A stretch of DNA of 16,299 bases from CAYVQE01 sp964633205 (lineage in GTDB: Bacteria > Myxococcota > B64-G9). Below, in pieces: positions 1 to 6,745 of this stretch. Below the pieces are notes generated by a model, which was not told the origin of the DNA, ran no database searches, and saw only the letters and a list, made by a program, of their open reading frames with translations. The stretch covers positions 1 through 16,299 of the forward strand of contig CAZWFN010000141.1 of assembly GCA_964633205.1 (NCBI GenBank), in the 5' to 3' direction. Numbering within the stretch: the stretch's first letter is position 1; each line of letters begins with the position of its first letter. Both the position numbers and the translations under genes were made by a program.

Positions 1-55
1 CGCGTTCCCTCGAGCTGTGAATAAGTGGCAAGTGGCCAGACCTGACCCCAATCGT
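1..55. repeat. Palindromic REP/MITE-like element, copy 1 (cut by window edge)
   Basis: These 55 bases are identical to 311-365, the right half of the complete copy at 269-365, so the left half must lie outside the window. The segment includes the inner CTCGAG palindrome and the right arm ending in GACCTGACCCCAATCGT-like sequence (with CAGACCTGACCCC visible). A short duplicated stretch (CAATCGTAGCC) follows and joins it to the gene fragment at 69-268. No coding role is evident. Confidence 0.85.
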
Positions 56-68
56 AGCCCAATCGTAG

Positions 69-268
69 CTAGAAGCGACCGCCGGCCAGGGGGAAGATGA
101 CGGCCGGCTCGGCGGGGCGGGCCGGCTGGCCGGGCTGCAGCGCGTCGCGGTGGCGGCCGTGGCCGGCCGCTCCGCCGGCTGCGGCGGTGTCGGGCTCGGG
201 CTCCCAGGTGCCGGCGGCGATGCCGGCATGGGTGAACGAGATGATGTAGCAGCCCAGCGAGGTGCCGA
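69..268 (-). pseudogene. 3'-terminal fragment of a paralogue of the 2169-3125 gene
   Basis: This stretch aligns base by base with 2169-2365, the last ~65 codons and stop of the intact minus-strand gene. The first ~105 bases from the stop are identical. The remainder has about six substitutions and one 3-base in-frame insertion, so the reading frame stays open and the encoded tail still ends in AGGRF and a TAG stop (69-71). Upstream codons are missing: at 268/269 the similarity ends abruptly at the edge of a palindromic repeat. It has no start, no ribosome binding site and no signal peptide, so it is a remnant. The in-frame indel suggests it diverged as part of a functional paralogue before truncation (inference). 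Confidence 0.85.
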
Positions 269-365
269 GCCAAGAAGCTGGGGTCAGGTCCGGTCACTTG
301 ACACATAGCTCGCGTTCCCTCGAGCTGTGAATAAGTGGCAAGTGGCCAGACCTGACCCCAATCGT
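269..365. repeat. Palindromic REP/MITE-like element, copy 2 (complete)
   Basis: This ~97-base element is nearly identical to 2070-2167 (one clear difference, T versus C, in the loop side at 328). It has imperfect 21-base outer arms, starting GGGGTCAGGTC and ending GACCTGACCCC, and an inner AGCTCG/CGAGCT stem. It sits precisely between the 3' fragment of the envelope-protein gene and the 3' fragment of valS, in place of the ~930 bases found between the corresponding points of the intact locus. No transposase gene is visible. Elements with GGGTCAGGTC-type arms resemble REP/MITE families mobilised in trans by IS200/RAYT-type transposases, but that assignment is from memory and tentative. Confidence 0.85.
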
Positions 366-417
366 GGGAAGCGCTAAGCCCAGGGCGACCAGGGCGCGTT
401 GGATGGATTGCTGCTGC
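365..417 (-). pseudogene. 3'-terminal fragment of valS
   Basis: These 53 bases match 3299-3351, the last ~14 codons of valS and a few bases beyond, with two differences. One changes the position of the original TGA stop, so even the stop is lost. The match ends in a CTG-rich run, where the intact gene continues CTGCTGCTG and this copy continues into unrelated sequence. It is non-functional and marks the edge of a duplication. Confidence 0.8.
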
Positions 418-626
418 CTTCCACCCCGCTGCTCCGGTCGTCCCCCGGCGCCCGGCAGATGCCCGGTCTCCTGGATTCCCTCGCCAGCAGGAGGGTTGCC
501 GGAGATTGAACGATTGGCAGGGGCCCGGTTAGAATGCAGCGTCATCGAGACCGGAGCGACGGGTCGACCGCGGCTGGTGTCGCGGTTCGGCGCGCTGGGC
601 GGCGGCGGCAAGAGCGGGGAGGCATG
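418..626 (+). other. Intergenic region upstream of the SUMF1-domain gene
   Basis: This 209-base stretch contains no supported gene. It starts at the breakpoint after the valS fragment and holds the promoter at 506-535 and the ribosome binding site GGGGAGG at 616-622. The ATG at 534 overlaps the -10 box, so the long untranslated leader from about 542 to 626 is presumably non-coding. Confidence 0.6.
506..535 (+). promoter_or_regulatory. Predicted sigma70-type promoter of the SUMF1-domain gene
   Basis: A TTGAAC -35 box (506-511) is separated by 18 bases from a TAGAAT -10 box (530-535), in otherwise GC-rich DNA. Transcription would begin near 542, about 85 bases before the chosen ATG. Prediction is by consensus match only. 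Confidence 0.5.
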
Positions 627-2027
627 ATGCGGATGCGGACGGCCGGGGCATCGGGGACGGCGCTGGTGTGCTTGTTGGTGTGCCTGGGTGGGCTGCTGGG
701 CGGGGCCGGCCCGGCGCGGGCCGGGGCCGTCGACCGGCTGCCGGTGAAGCTCGAGACCGAGGTACAGCGGCCGGGCGGCGGCAAAGGGCCGCGGCCCAGC
801 GCGGCCCGCCCGGAGGCCGACGCGTGGAAGGTGGGGGCGGTGCGAGAAGTCACCGTGCGGCTGGAGAGCGAGCCGCCGGGCGCCGCGGTGGCGGTCGACG
901 GCAAGCAGGTCTGCGACGAGACCCCGTGCTCCAGGTCCATGGCGCTGGGGGAGCGCAAGATCACCTTCACCAGCCCCTGCCACCGCGCGGTCGCCAAGCG
1001 GGTGGTCATCGAAAAGGGGACCACCCTGGGCGTGAAGCTACAGCCGAAGCGGGGAGCGATCCGGGTCAAGGCGCGCGACGGCGAGGGCAACGACCTGGCG
1101 GCCGAGGTGGCCGTCGACGGCGAGAAGCTGGGCCGCACGCCGGGGACCTGGAAGGTCTCCGTGTGTGCCGAGGAGCTGGAGGTCAGCCACGCCGAGCACG
1201 GAAAGGTCGAACAGGAGCTGGAACTGGAGGAGCGGCAGGTGGAGCCGATCAGCGTGGTGTTGAAAGGCGGACAGGCGCCCGAGGGGATGGTGCGCATCCC
1301 GGCGGGCGAGTTCTGGATGGGCTGCAACCCGGAGCTCGATGACGACTGCGACGACGACGAGGAGCCGGGCCGCAAGGTGTGGCTGGACGAGTACTTCATC
1401 GACCGGACCGAGGTGACCTTCGAGCAGTACCAGCGGTGCGTGGATGCTGGAACTTGCACCCACCACTGGGACGACGGCACCTGCTACGGCTTCACCGGCG
1501 GGAAATGGAAAAAGGATGTCCTGCCCGCCTCTTTCAGGGGGCGGAAGCAACCCGTCGTCTGTGTGGATTGGAACCAGGCTGAGGCGTTTTGCCAGTGGGC
1601 GGGCAAGCGGCTGCCGACGGAGGCGGAGTGGGAGAAGGCGGCGCGGGGAGCCGACGGGCGGAACTACCCCTGGGGCAACCGGGAGGCGAGCTGCGACTAC
1701 GCGGTGATGGACGATGGGGGCGATGGCTGCGGCAAGGATCGAACCTGGCCGGTGTGCGCGAAGGAGCGTGGCAACAGCCCGTACGGGTTGTGCGACATGG
1801 CCGGGAACGTGTGGGAGTGGGTCAGCGACTGGTACGGGAAGGAGTACTACGAGTCCGGGGCAACCAGGAACCCAAAAGGATCAAAGGACGGCAAATATCG
1901 TGTTCTGCGCGGGGGTTCCTGGTACGACTACCCGAGCCACCTGCGCGCATCCCCCCGCTACGGGGGCCTCCCTACGCACTGGAGCAGCCACTACGGGTTT
2001 CGCTGTGCCCGGGGCGCGGCCAGGTGA
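627..2027 (+). CDS. Secreted PEGA + SUMF1/FGE-like domain protein lacking the catalytic cysteines
   Basis: The 466-residue product begins with a signal peptide (hydrophobic core about residues 12-27, likely cleavage after ARA). Two PEGA-like beta segments follow at about 75-130 and 140-213 (e.g. SEPPGAAVAVDG). From ~220 to the end is a formylglycine-generating-enzyme-like (SUMF1) fold: MVRIPAGEFWMG, the TEVTFEQYQRC motif, GKRLPTEAEWEKAARG, MAGNVWEWVSDWY, RGGSW and YGFRCAR. In true FGE the RGGSW segment is followed by two catalytic cysteines. Here it reads RGGSWYDYPSHLRASPRYGG with none, so sulfatase-activating chemistry is unlikely, and a binding or scaffold role outside the cytoplasm is inferred. 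The start at 627 is preferred: GGGGAGG lies 4 bases upstream, and the ATG at 534 falls inside the promoter. The ATG at 624 is an alternative. The gene faces the convergent gene at 2169-3125. Confidence 0.88.
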   Translation: MRMRTAGASGTALVCLLVCLGGLLGGAGPARAGAVDRLPVKLETEVQRPGGGKGPRPSAARPEADAWKVGAVREVTVRLESEPPGAAVAVDGKQVCDETPCSRSMALGERKITFTSPCHRAVAKRVVIEKGTTLGVKLQPKRGAIRVKARDGEGNDLAAEVAVDGEKLGRTPGTWKVSVCAEELEVSHAEHGKVEQELELEERQVEPISVVLKGGQAPEGMVRIPAGEFWMGCNPELDDDCDDDEEPGRKVWLDEYFIDRTEVTFEQYQRCVDAGTCTHHWDDGTCYGFTGGKWKKDVLPASFRGRKQPVVCVDWNQAEAFCQWAGKRLPTEAEWEKAARGADGRNYPWGNREASCDYAVMDDGGDGCGKDRTWPVCAKERGNSPYGLCDMAGNVWEWVSDWYGKEYYESGATRNPKGSKDGKYRVLRGGSWYDYPSHLRASPRYGGLPTHWSSHYGFRCARGAAR

Positions 2028-2069
2028 TTCTGAAGTTCTGGCTGCTGCTTTTCTGGGTTTCTGAAATGG

Positions 2070-2168
2070 GCCAAGAAGCTGGGGTCAGGTCCGGTCACTT
2101 GACACATAGCTCGCGTTCCCTCGAGCTGCGAATAAGTGGCAAGTGGCCAGACCTGACCCCAATCGTAG
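2070..2168. repeat. Palindromic REP/MITE-like element, copy 3 between convergent genes
   Basis: Outer arms at 2080-2101 and 2140-2161 pair with only two mismatches out of 21-22. An inner stem pairs AGCTCG (2108-2113) with CGAGCT (2122-2127), giving a nested hairpin on either strand. The element sits between two convergent genes and touches the stop codon of the minus-strand gene (2169-2171). A location between 3' ends is typical of REP elements. It could also act as a bidirectional transcription barrier (inference), since no other terminator is visible there. No target-site duplication is clear. Confidence 0.85.
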
Positions 2169-3125
2169 CTAGAAGCGACCGCCGGCCAGGGGGAAGATGA
2201 CGGCCGGCTCGGCGGGGCGGGCCGGCTGGCCGGGCTGCAGCGCGTCGCGGTGGCGGCCGTGGCCGGCCGCTCCATCGGCGGCGGCGTCGGGTTCGGGCTC
2301 CCAGTTGCCGGCGGCGATGCCGGCATGGGTGAACGAGATGATGTAGAAGCCCAGCGAGGTGCCGAAGCCGGCCGGGGCGGCCACGTTGTAGTCGAAGGTT
2401 TTCCAGCCGCCCAGCACGATGGCGGTCGGGGCGATGATGAGCAGGCTGTAGACGATGCCCCAGCCCCAGTCGCCGGTGTAATACAGACCGCCGCCCGGGA
2501 TCAGCGACCAGGCCAGGGCCAGGCCCACGCTCTTGCCCGGCGGCTGCGGCTCGGGCTGCGGCTCGGACTGCGGCTCGGGCTTGGGTTCGTGGACGGGTTC
2601 GGGCTCCGGTCGTGGTGGGGCGGCGGCCGCCGCCGGCGCGGCGCGGCCCTGCAGCTCGTCGGCCAGCGCCTCGACGGCGCTGACCAGCGCGTCCGCATCG
2701 CAGGCGGCGCGGTGGCTGGCGGTGCGCAGGGTGGCGGCCCGGCGCAGGTCGTAGAGGGCGGCGTTGAGCAGACACTGGTCGCCCACCCGGGCGATGGTGG
2801 CGCTGACGGTCAGCTCGGCGGCCAGCTCGCGGCCGATGTCGATCTGGCAGCGCTGGTCGTAGCACTTGCGGTGCGAGTCGACCTGCTGCGCCCGCAGCCG
2901 CTGGCGGATGGCCTGGCGCGGGATGATCTGAAACCGGCCGCCGCGGCCCAGCCGCGAGGCCAGGTAGTCGGTCAAGGACAGGCGCTCGGCGTCGCTGAGC
3001 GGCGCGCCGCGGTTCTCGATCTCGAATACGGCCACCACCGGGGTCTCATCGCCGGCCGCCGCCAGCGGGCCCAGCAACAGCCCCGGCAGCAACAGCAGTC
3101 CGATGCGCATCGCCTGGTTCATCAT
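2169..3125 (-). CDS. Secreted/envelope protein with TolB/CsgG-like N-terminal region and C-terminal membrane segments
   Basis: The 318-residue product has an N-terminal signal (residues 6-24, LLLLPGLLLGPLAAAG). A domain of about 28-160 begins PVVAVFEIENRG and includes DYLASRLGRGGRFQIIPR. This pattern recalls the CsgG/TolB-N-like domains of envelope proteins. Cysteines at 88 and 93 (KCYDQRCQIDIGREL) form a motif common in such deltaproteobacterial proteins. A proline/glutamate-rich linker (about 171-197, EPxP repeats) leads to two or three hydrophobic segments (about 198-240 and 255-273) and a tail ending GGRF. No precise function is claimed. GGGGAGGAG lies 3 bases before the ATG at 3125 and 6 bases before the next ATG at 3122, so either may be used. 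It lies 183 bases downstream of valS on the same strand and could be read through from it. A 3' fragment of a paralogue is at 69-268. Confidence 0.8.
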   Translation of the reverse strand: MMNQAMRIGLLLLPGLLLGPLAAAGDETPVVAVFEIENRGAPLSDAERLSLTDYLASRLGRGGRFQIIPRQAIRQRLRAQQVDSHRKCYDQRCQIDIGRELAAELTVSATIARVGDQCLLNAALYDLRRAATLRTASHRAACDADALVSAVEALADELQGRAAPAAAAAPPRPEPEPVHEPKPEPQSEPQPEPQPPGKSVGLALAWSLIPGGGLYYTGDWGWGIVYSLLIIAPTAIVLGGWKTFDYNVAAPAGFGTSLGFYIISFTHAGIAAGNWEPEPDAAADGAAGHGRHRDALQPGQPARPAEPAVIFPLAGGRF

Positions 3126-3308
3126 CCACTCCTCCCCGTCGTGTGCGTCGCGCTTCGCGGAATACCGAACCGATCCCCCGCCTCGCCTCGATCGCGGGCG
3201 GACCGTTTCCGAGCACCCACGTGTCTCGATTTCCTCCGTCGGGTTCAGCCGCGCCCGACCGTAGCAGCCCCCCGGCAGCCTTGTCGAGCCCGACCGGATG
3301 GGAAGCGC

Positions 3309-6300
3309 TCAGCCCAGGGCGTCCAGGGCGCGTTGGATGGATTGCTGCTGCTGCTGGTAGCGGGCCAGGCGTTCGCGCTGCTCGGCCACCACCGCCTCGG
3401 GGGCGCGCTCGACGAACTTGGGGTTGGCCAGCTTCTTCTCGCAGGCGGCGATCTCGCGCTCGACCTGGCCCAGCTCGCGTTCCAGCCGCCGGCGCTCCTC
3501 GGCCGGGTCGACCACGTCGTGGACGAAGATCTGCAGCTGGCCGGCGGTCACCGAGGCCGAGCCGGGCTGCAGCTCGGCCTGCGGGTCCACGGTCAGCTGC
3601 TCAACGTTGGCCATGTGCTCGACCACGTGGGCCTGGGCGCGGAAGGCGGCGGCCGTGTCGGCCGGGATGCGCACGGTGATGCGCAGCGGCTGATGCGGCG
3701 ACAGCCGCCGGCTGGCGCGCACGTCGCGCACGCCGGTGGTGGCGTTTTGCAGATCGCGGAACACCTGCAGCAGCGCCTCGTCGTCCAGCGCAGCGGCCGG
3801 CTGCGGCCAGGCGGCGCTGATCAGCAGCGGCGCGGCCGCCGGCGCTTCGATCAGGCCGGGCAGCCCGGAGCGTGCCACCCGGGCCTGGACCTGCTGGTAG
3901 AGGTACTCGGTGATGAAGGGCACGAAGGGGTGCAGCAGCCTCAGGGTCTGATCCAGACAGTGGGCCAGCACCTGGCGGGCCACCGCCGCCGAGGCGGCGT
4001 CGGCGCCGGCCAGCCGCGGCTTGACCAACTCCAGGTACCAGTCGCACAGCTCGCCCCACATGAAGTCGCGGGCGGCGCCCAGGGCGGCCGAGGGGTTGTA
4101 GGCCTCCAGGCCGCGGTCGACCTCGCGCACGGCCCGGTTCAGCGCGGCCAGGATCCAGCGATCCTCCAGCGCCAGCTGCCCGGCGTCCAGCCGCTCCGGC
4201 GTATCGCCTTCCAGGTGGGCCAGGGCGAAGCGGGCCGTGTTCCACAGCTTGTTGCAGAACTTGGCCCCGTCGACGAAGCGCTCGCTGATCAGCTTGGCCG
4301 CCGGCAGCTCGTCGATGGTGCCCAGCACGTCGAACTCGGCGCCGCAGTCGGCGCACAGGTAGGTGAACACGCTGCGGCCGTGGTCGAGCGTTGCCAGCTC
4401 GTTGTTGTGCCCGCACTGCGGGCAGATGGCGGTCACCGGCAGCCGGATGTCCTGGTTGCCGGTCTGCATGTCGCACAGCACGTAGCGCATGGCGTCGGTG
4501 CCGTAGGTGTCGATGATGTCGACCGGGTCGATGCCGTTGCCCTTGGACTTGCTCATCCGCTCGCCCTTGCCGTCGAGGATGTTGGCGTGGATGAACACGT
4601 CGCTGAAGGGCTCGCGGCCCAGGTTGTAGTAGCCGGCCAGCACCATGCGCGCCACCCACAGGGTGATGATGTCGCGCGCGGTCACCAGGCAGGAGCCCGG
4701 GTAGTACTGGCTCAGGCAGTCCGGCCGGCCGCTGCCGGCGCCCAGCGGCGCGCCGTCGCCCACCTCGGCGCTGTCCGGATCGGGCCAGCCCAGGGTGGAG
4801 TGCGGCCACAGGGCCGAGGAGAACCAGGTGTCGAGCACGTCGGGGTCGCGCGCGTAGCCGAGCGCCTCGATCTGCGCCGCTGCGGGATCGTCTTCGAGCA
4901 GGCAGACGTCGACCAGCCAGTGCGCGCCGGCCGGGGCTGCGAGCTCGGCGGCCGCCTCCGGGCCGGCCGCCGGCCAGCGCTGATCGCCCTCCGCATCGAC
5001 CAGCCGCACCCGGGCCCGCTCGGGCCCCAGGCCGGCCAGGCCCTCGGTGAACAACCGTTCGAGCTCGGCCGCCAGCGCGGCCGGGGCCACCGGCTTGGAC
5101 CACACCGGGATGCGATGGCCCCACCACAGCTGGCGCGAGATGGGCCAGTCGCGTTTCTCGCCCAGCCAGTCGAGGTAGGTCTTGACGAAGCGCGCCGGGT
5201 GGAAGGTGACGGTCCCGTCCTCGACCGCGTCGATGGCCGCCTGCACCAGCCCGGCCCGGGTGTGCTCGTGGGCGGTGCCGCGGCCCATGACCACACCGCC
5301 GTCCACGTCGCCCATGTGCACGAACCACTGATCCGACAGATAGGGCTCGATGGGGGTCTTGGAGCGGTCCGAGTGGCCGATCTCGATCTGGCGATCCTCG
5401 ACCTCGCCCAACAGCCCGGCCGCATCCAGGTCGGCCACCACCTGCTTGCGGGCCGCGAAACGATCCAGCCCGGCGTAGGGCCCGGCAGCGGCGTTGAGGC
5501 TGCCGTCGGGCTCCAGGATGTTGATGCTGTCGATGCGGTCGGCGTGCCGTGTCCAGACCGCGTAGTCGTTGGGATCGTGGGCCGGGGTGATCTTGACACA
5601 GCCCGAGCCCAGGTGCGGTTTGGCCCAGGGGTCCAGGATCAGCGGCAGCGGCCGCTCGAGCAGCGGCAGGCGCACCTGCCGGCCGGCGGCCGCCATGTCG
5701 CGCAGCTGCACCAGCGCCGGGGTCATCTGCTGAATCCGTTCGTCCAGCGCCGCCATGGCGGCCGCCACGGCCGGCCGCTCCTTTTTGGGCGCCCGGGCCA
5801 GCTGCTCGGCCAGCTTGGCGCGTTCGGCCGCCAGGGCGGCCTCGGGGTCGGGATGGACCGCCACCGCGGTGTCGCCCAGCATGGTCTCGGGCCGGGTGGT
5901 GGCCACCACCACGTGCTCCGGCTCGCCGGGCTGCGGCTCGATGACCGGGTAGCGCAGATGCCAGAAGTGGCCCTGGACGGTCTCGTAGTAGACCTCGTCG
6001 TCGGAGATGCTGGTGCGCAGGTAGGGGTCCCAGTTGACCAGCCGCTTGCCGCGCAGGATCAGCCCGTCGGCGAACATGGCGAAGAAGGTGTGGCGCACCG
6101 CCCGGGTGCACACCGGATCCATGGTGAAGCGCTGCCGCTCCCAGTCGGCCGAGCAGCCCATGCGCTGCTGCTGGCGCACGATGCGCGCCTGGAACTGGTC
6201 CTTCCAGCGCCAGATGCGCTCGACCAGGCCCTCGCGGCCGACGTCGTGGCGGGTCAGGCCCTCGAGCTCCTTGAGCCGTTTTTCCACCACCGCCTGGGTG

Positions 6301-6572
6301 GCGATGCCGGCGTGGTCGGTGCCCGGCAGCCACAGGGTGTCGAAGCCGCGCATGCGGTGCCAGCGCACCAGCAGATCCTGCATCACGTTGTCCATGGCGT
6401 GGCCCATGTGCAGCGCCCCGGTCACATTGGGCAGCGGCATCATGATCACGTAGGGCCGGCGTTGTGGATCCGGCACCGCGTGGAAGGCCCGGGACTCCAG
6501 CCACTGTTGGGCCACGGGCGGCTCGATCCGGACCGGGTCGTAGATCTTGTCCAGCGTAAACGACTTGCTCAC
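3309..6572 (-). CDS. valS: Valyl-tRNA synthetase with zinc-ribbon-like insertion
   Basis: This class I aminoacyl-tRNA synthetase charges tRNA-Val in the cytoplasm. The signatures are clear: the HIGH-type motif as HMGH (residues 55-58), the editing-domain sequence TTRPETMLGDTAVAVHP, GSGCVKITPAHDPNDY, DVLDTWFSSALWP, and the KMSKS-type motif as RMSKS (672-676). The C-terminal coiled coil (EERRRLERELGQVEREIAACEKKL) binds tRNA in this family. At 1087 residues it is longer than the usual ~880-950. Extra material includes a helical insert in the editing domain after HPDPE and a CPQC...CADC insertion (cysteines 717, 720, 740, 743) just after the KMSKS region. I chose the GTG at 6572 because AGGAG lies 7 bases upstream and MSKSF-like synthetase sequence starts there. 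The more distal ATG at 6671 adds 33 residues unlike the family. Confidence 0.97.
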   Translation of the reverse strand: MSKSFTLDKIYDPVRIEPPVAQQWLESRAFHAVPDPQRRPYVIMMPLPNVTGALHMGHAMDNVMQDLLVRWHRMRGFDTLWLPGTDHAGIATQAVVEKRLKELEGLTRHDVGREGLVERIWRWKDQFQARIVRQQQRMGCSADWERQRFTMDPVCTRAVRHTFFAMFADGLILRGKRLVNWDPYLRTSISDDEVYYETVQGHFWHLRYPVIEPQPGEPEHVVVATTRPETMLGDTAVAVHPDPEAALAAERAKLAEQLARAPKKERPAVAAAMAALDERIQQMTPALVQLRDMAAAGRQVRLPLLERPLPLILDPWAKPHLGSGCVKITPAHDPNDYAVWTRHADRIDSINILEPDGSLNAAAGPYAGLDRFAARKQVVADLDAAGLLGEVEDRQIEIGHSDRSKTPIEPYLSDQWFVHMGDVDGGVVMGRGTAHEHTRAGLVQAAIDAVEDGTVTFHPARFVKTYLDWLGEKRDWPISRQLWWGHRIPVWSKPVAPAALAAELERLFTEGLAGLGPERARVRLVDAEGDQRWPAAGPEAAAELAAPAGAHWLVDVCLLEDDPAAAQIEALGYARDPDVLDTWFSSALWPHSTLGWPDPDSAEVGDGAPLGAGSGRPDCLSQYYPGSCLVTARDIITLWVARMVLAGYYNLGREPFSDVFIHANILDGKGERMSKSKGNGIDPVDIIDTYGTDAMRYVLCDMQTGNQDIRLPVTAICPQCGHNNELATLDHGRSVFTYLCADCGAEFDVLGTIDELPAAKLISERFVDGAKFCNKLWNTARFALAHLEGDTPERLDAGQLALEDRWILAALNRAVREVDRGLEAYNPSAALGAARDFMWGELCDWYLELVKPRLAGADAASAAVARQVLAHCLDQTLRLLHPFVPFITEYLYQQVQARVARSGLPGLIEAPAAAPLLISAAWPQPAAALDDEALLQVFRDLQNATTGVRDVRASRRLSPHQPLRITVRIPADTAAAFRAQAHVVEHMANVEQLTVDPQAELQPGSASVTAGQLQIFVHDVVDPAEERRRLERELGQVEREIAACEKKLANPKFVERAPEAVVAEQRERLARYQQQQQSIQRALDALG

Positions 6573-6660
6573 GGCTGCGCTCCTTTCCGCGGGCTGCCCG
6601 CCGTCGGGCTCGAATGCATACCGCACCCGGGCCCCGGCGCGCAAGACGGCAGCCTGCCAG

Positions 6661-6690
6661 TTGACTTCCACGGACGCTTCCTGATATCCA
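6661..6690 (+). promoter_or_regulatory. Predicted promoter in the valS / cNMP-protein divergent region
   Basis: TTGACT (6661-6666) and TATCCA (6685-6690) are separated by 18 bases. They lie about 56 bases before the ATG at 6746, in the 173-base gap between divergent genes. No comparably good promoter was seen facing valS. Consensus match only. Confidence 0.4.
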
Positions 6691-6745
6691 TCGGCCAGCC
6701 GGGGCGAGACCGTTTTTCCCAGCGATCGTGACGAGGTGGAGCGCG

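Noticed and set aside
534..626. Upstream ATG (534) as the start of the SUMF1-domain protein.
   Set aside because: It overlaps the predicted -10 box, lacks a ribosome site, and the extra residues precede a normal signal peptide that starts at 624/627.
294..983. A minus-strand open frame through the palindromic repeat and valS fragment.
   Set aside because: It joins repeat sequence, a valS remnant and the antisense of the SUMF1-gene start. No ribosome site or domain supports it.
1840..1990. Possible diversity-generating-retroelement target, because SUMF1/C-type-lectin-like folds are common DGR variable proteins and local composition is less GC-rich.
   Set aside because: No reverse transcriptase, no template repeat and no near-copy of this region in the window. 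Checking a left-hand paralogue would be needed.
3238..3259. GTCGGG/CCCGAC inverted repeat as a valS terminator.
   Set aside because: Only a 6-bp stem with a 10-base loop and no T-run on the minus strand; expected by chance at this GC content.
2250..6731. A very long (1493-codon) open frame on the plus strand.
   Set aside because: It lies antisense to valS, whose synthetase motifs are unmistakable. The translated product is low-complexity (Gly/Ala/Val/Arg-rich) and matches no family; long antisense frames are expected at this GC content.
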